From contig CAJFCJ010000012.1 in the NCBI GenBank assembly GCA_904063045.1, positions 496,001 to 560,000 of the forward strand: a stretch of 64,000 bases of DNA. The letters are read 5' to 3'. This document shows, piece after piece, positions 61,201 to 64,000 of the stretch (position 1 is its first letter; every line of letters starts with the position of its first letter). The DNA comes from Dimorphilus gyrociliatus (taxonomy: Eukaryota; Annelida; Polychaeta; Dinophilidae). The position numbers were made by a program, and so were the translations under genes. Below the pieces are notes generated by a model. The model was not told the DNA's origin. It ran no database searches and worked only from the letters and a program-made list of their open reading frames with translations.

Positions 61201-64000
61201 GCCTATATATATATATCTAATATATAAAAAAGTATTGGAAAAAATTTGTTATATAATTTTTTTTCATTATTTAAATGAAAAGATTATTAAACTGTAATTT
61301 TCTATTATTAACTGTACATCTAAAAGGAGAAATTTTTCAATAATTAATGGTGTTCAATAAAATCATTTTTTTGCTTGGCTCTATGAAAATGTATTAAGAA
61401 GGAACAAAACTTAACAGAAAAAGGTAAAGAAAATGACTCTAATTCTAATAGAGAAAGGTGAATCTGCCAAAAAGATTTATATAAAAAATGCTTCTGAGCA
61501 ATACAACTGTCTCTAAATTTCTTAAAAAACAAGGAAGCTAATAAAGAAAACCAGTAAAATGTCCTAAATTTGATAGATTAATAACATACAACAAAAGTTT
61601 TCATTTGTTAAACGAGCGAATGGCTCAAGGAATAACTCTTTTTTTAAATATAAGTAATAAGGTAATATCTACTGATGATAAAAGGAAAGATGTTTTTTAA
61701 GGGCGATTAAGGGAAGGTGGTATAAAGATATAGGCAGGAACTCTATGGAAATAAAAACTACCCTAGCATCACTAAAAACATGGATGCCAGTCGAAAACTA
61801 GCTAGAGGTTTAAACCATCTTTACAGAAGGGATTAATTTCTTATACAAAATGTTCTCGTATCACTGGGTTGCTCGTATCAAAGAGTGAAATCTTAAAGTG
61901 GCCAGCGAATTTTCCAAACAACCAATATTTTTATAATAACTTTAAAGCATTATAAAAACTTCTTCCCTACAATCAAAATTTCACTATGAATACAATTTTT
62001 CCTCCTACTGTACATAGTAGTATATTGTATATAGTGTATAGTGATTGTAAATTATCATATATTTAGCATACTGCTATCAATCAACTACATGTGTTAATGC
62101 AATTAATCAATCGCTTAGATAAATAAAAAAATTATTAAAAGTTGTTATAAGTAACCGAGTATCTAAATACTTTTAATTATACAAAACCCATTTCTAGTTC
62201 ACAACAACGCTATTTATTAAAATAATGATGAAAGAGGTCTTCCTTTTATCATTCGTATAAAAAAATTTTTATTGATATAAACATAAGATAAATATGTCTA
62301 AATGATTTGCTATAAATCATTGCTTTCGTCATACTACGTAAAATTGATTGTTTACTTAAAAACATCCCTAAACTTAATGCAAAAAAAGGCTTTATATGGT
62401 TAGTGCTATTAGACAATATGAATAAAACTTGTAGATCGAAGAACTGAAAATACATATTTATTATTAAATAAGCAGTTAATAAACTATATTTTTAAAATAT
62501 TCTATGCTGAATGATTAAGGTAGTAAAATTTCTACAATATTACTAATTTCGTGATTTAATCAATAAAGATTATGCTCAGATTATCTTCTACGATAAGAAC
62601 TACTCCCGTACTCTCTTTAATGTAGAGCATAATATAATATGTTACACAAATTAGGAAAACTCATTATTACGTCTAAACTCGACATAAATTAGACAATCAT
62701 GATTATTTCAGGACTTTTTCAAGTTGAATATAGTTATGACAATTTTATACAGAGTTTTTCCATTATCTGCCAACCAAGCCATTGTATTTATAGATAAATA
62801 TTTTCCAATTTAAGTAAATGACCTTTCAAATCTAAATACTGTTCTATGTCATATACTATACAGTATTACACTTAAAGGTGTTTGCAGACATCGTTCTAAA
62901 ATATACTGTATACACTATTTATACATACGAGAAGGTTTTGTACATGCCGTTCTAAAGAGTTTAAAATAAATGTTACCTAATGTTGGAACTGATGATGCAG
63001 TTGGAGGAGCTGCCTCGACTAAGATGAGGAGTAACAGAAGGAAGCTTGAAAATAGGCTCATAGCTGTATAAATTACACAATGAAAAATATATTAAGTGTA
63101 CAGTGGAAGTTCAAAAACGAAATTTTTGTAGAGAGAAGGGAAATATTAGAAACGTTTTCCTTCGTTAAAATTACCATCTAAGTCTATTTCTCTCTCTCTC
63201 TCTCTCTCTCTTTATATTACTCTTGTATTCTCCCTAAAATAATTTTTTTTATAAAATACTTAATTCAATAAAATAAAAAGAATTCTAATCTTTTAACCTT
63301 TTACATAAAAAAATAAGGAGATTATTGGATTTAGAAAAAATTTTTTATCCCTACTCTTTCATTTTGCTATATAAATTTGATTAGCATATCCTATATACAG
63401 TATATATAAATTTATATATACAGCATACAGTATACTATATACAGTATATATAGTATATATAGCATATATATACTGCGTCATCAATTAATTAGTATTTAAA
63501 GAGCACTTTTTCTAATGTAATTACAGCTGTACATTTAAAAAATATAAATAAATCATATTACATATACTTTATGACTGTTTTTTATATATATTTTGATTAT
63601 TTATAAAAATACTATAGAGTAAGTTAACATCCAAAATCTTTGAAAGCTGCTTAATTAAGAAAATGTATGTAGTTTTCTTTCATTTTCATTTTCTCTGAAT
63701 TAGTTAGGTAACTATCTTGTTTAGTTGATAAAGACTAGTTTTTTTCACATATATATACAATATATAGAATTTTACTTGTTATTACGCAACGATATGGTCA
63801 TTAGCAATTCATTTATAATGGAAACGTAACTGGAGCGGAAAAAATATAAGTCATGGTTTTCTTACTTTCCTTTAAATACTATTTTTAATTAAGATAATTT
63901 TTTTATATCCTGTACTTACCTAAACTAGTCCGATCGGGTCTTTCAGGAGGCAGCCAAAAGACAACTAGTGTCATACATGCCAAGAAAATGCAGGGTAAGG
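58277..64000 (-). CDS. Nicotinic acetylcholine receptor subunit, C-terminal half (runs off the right edge)
   Basis: Four exons are visible on the minus strand: beyond 64000 to 63920 (M1, PCIFLACMTLVVFWLPPE), 63063-62977 (M2), 61026-60908 (M3) and 58729-58277 (M3-M4 loop, M4 and stop). They join in frame. M2 reads SLFSSFLLLLLILVEAAPPT, M3 reads GVYYCFNMVLIMLSIFLSTV followed by VINISRRGDA and VPTWLK, and the last exon has the amphipathic EWQIVAMTLDRFFF leading into M4. These are hallmarks of the nicotinic (cation-selective) Cys-loop family. The ligand-binding domain lies outside the window, so alpha or non-alpha type cannot be told. At the M2 start the usual G-E-K reads P-D-R, and the 9' position is Ser instead of Leu. 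Introns here are long (2.2, 1.9 and 0.9 kb) compared with other genes in the window. Confidence 0.88.
63190..63211. repeat. (CT)n microsatellite
   Basis: CT run within the intron between the M1 and M2 exons of the nicotinic receptor gene. Confidence 0.9.
63395..63476. repeat. Cluster of TATACAGTATATATA-type palindromes
   Basis: Four to five copies of CAGTATA/TATACAG units in about 80 bases, the densest occurrence in the window. It lies in a nicotinic receptor intron. Confidence 0.85.

Noticed and set aside
9810-63476. TA microsatellites considered as possible CRISPR-like or tandem arrays
   Set aside because: They are simple dinucleotide runs without unique spacers.

Overview
This is an AT-rich animal genome window with small, phase-consistent introns, mostly about 50-150 bases with GT..AG ends. 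Exons were joined here by reading acceptors and donors and checking that the frame carries through. The gene set (DEG/ENaC channel, glycine-receptor-like anion channel, nicotinic receptor subunit, several rhodopsin-type peptide GPCRs, receptor guanylate cyclase, multi-CTLD lectin, ACE) is bilaterian. The style suggests a small invertebrate, most likely a spiralian/lophotrochozoan, but the species cannot be fixed from the sequence alone. No bacterial operon, rRNA, tRNA or CRISPR was seen.

Layout: 75-1819 (-) DEG/ENaC sodium channel; 1832-9564 (+) mannose-receptor-like membrane lectin with about eleven C-type lectin domains, whose 5' end is not resolved; 10042-12136 (-) Cys-loop anion-channel subunit; 13749-15118 (+) and 17999-19103 (+) two divergent paralogous GPCRs sharing one intron position; 19841-20520 a decayed Tc1/mariner element; 24207-24509 (+) a PRR15-like small protein; 27645-31232 (+) a receptor guanylate cyclase whose ectodomain is a bacterial-type PstS phosphate-binding fold; 33577-34626 (-) and 37451-38509 (-) two intronless GPCR paralogs; 40502-43115 (+) an EGF-like, single-pass receptor with a degenerate tyrosine-kinase domain; 43803-51780 (-) a large Lys/Glu-rich multi-exon protein that I could not name; 55335-57828 (+) a secreted single-domain ACE; 58277-64000 (-) the C-terminal half of a nicotinic acetylcholine receptor subunit running off the right edge.

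Most of the genes encode cell-surface sensing or neuronal signalling proteins, but they look like independent neighbours, not a functional cluster; only the two GPCR pairs are tandem duplicates. The strongest candidate for an unusual system is the phosphate-binding-protein/guanylate-cyclase fusion: the ligand-contact motifs of PstS and the catalytic motifs of the cyclase are both intact, so it reads as a phosphate (or related oxyanion) receptor that makes cGMP. Other points of note are a gene-conversion-like tract between two GPCRs, a receptor pseudokinase, pore-lining substitutions in three ion channels, an exon duplication with a broken splice acceptor, and a dispersed palindromic microsatellite family.
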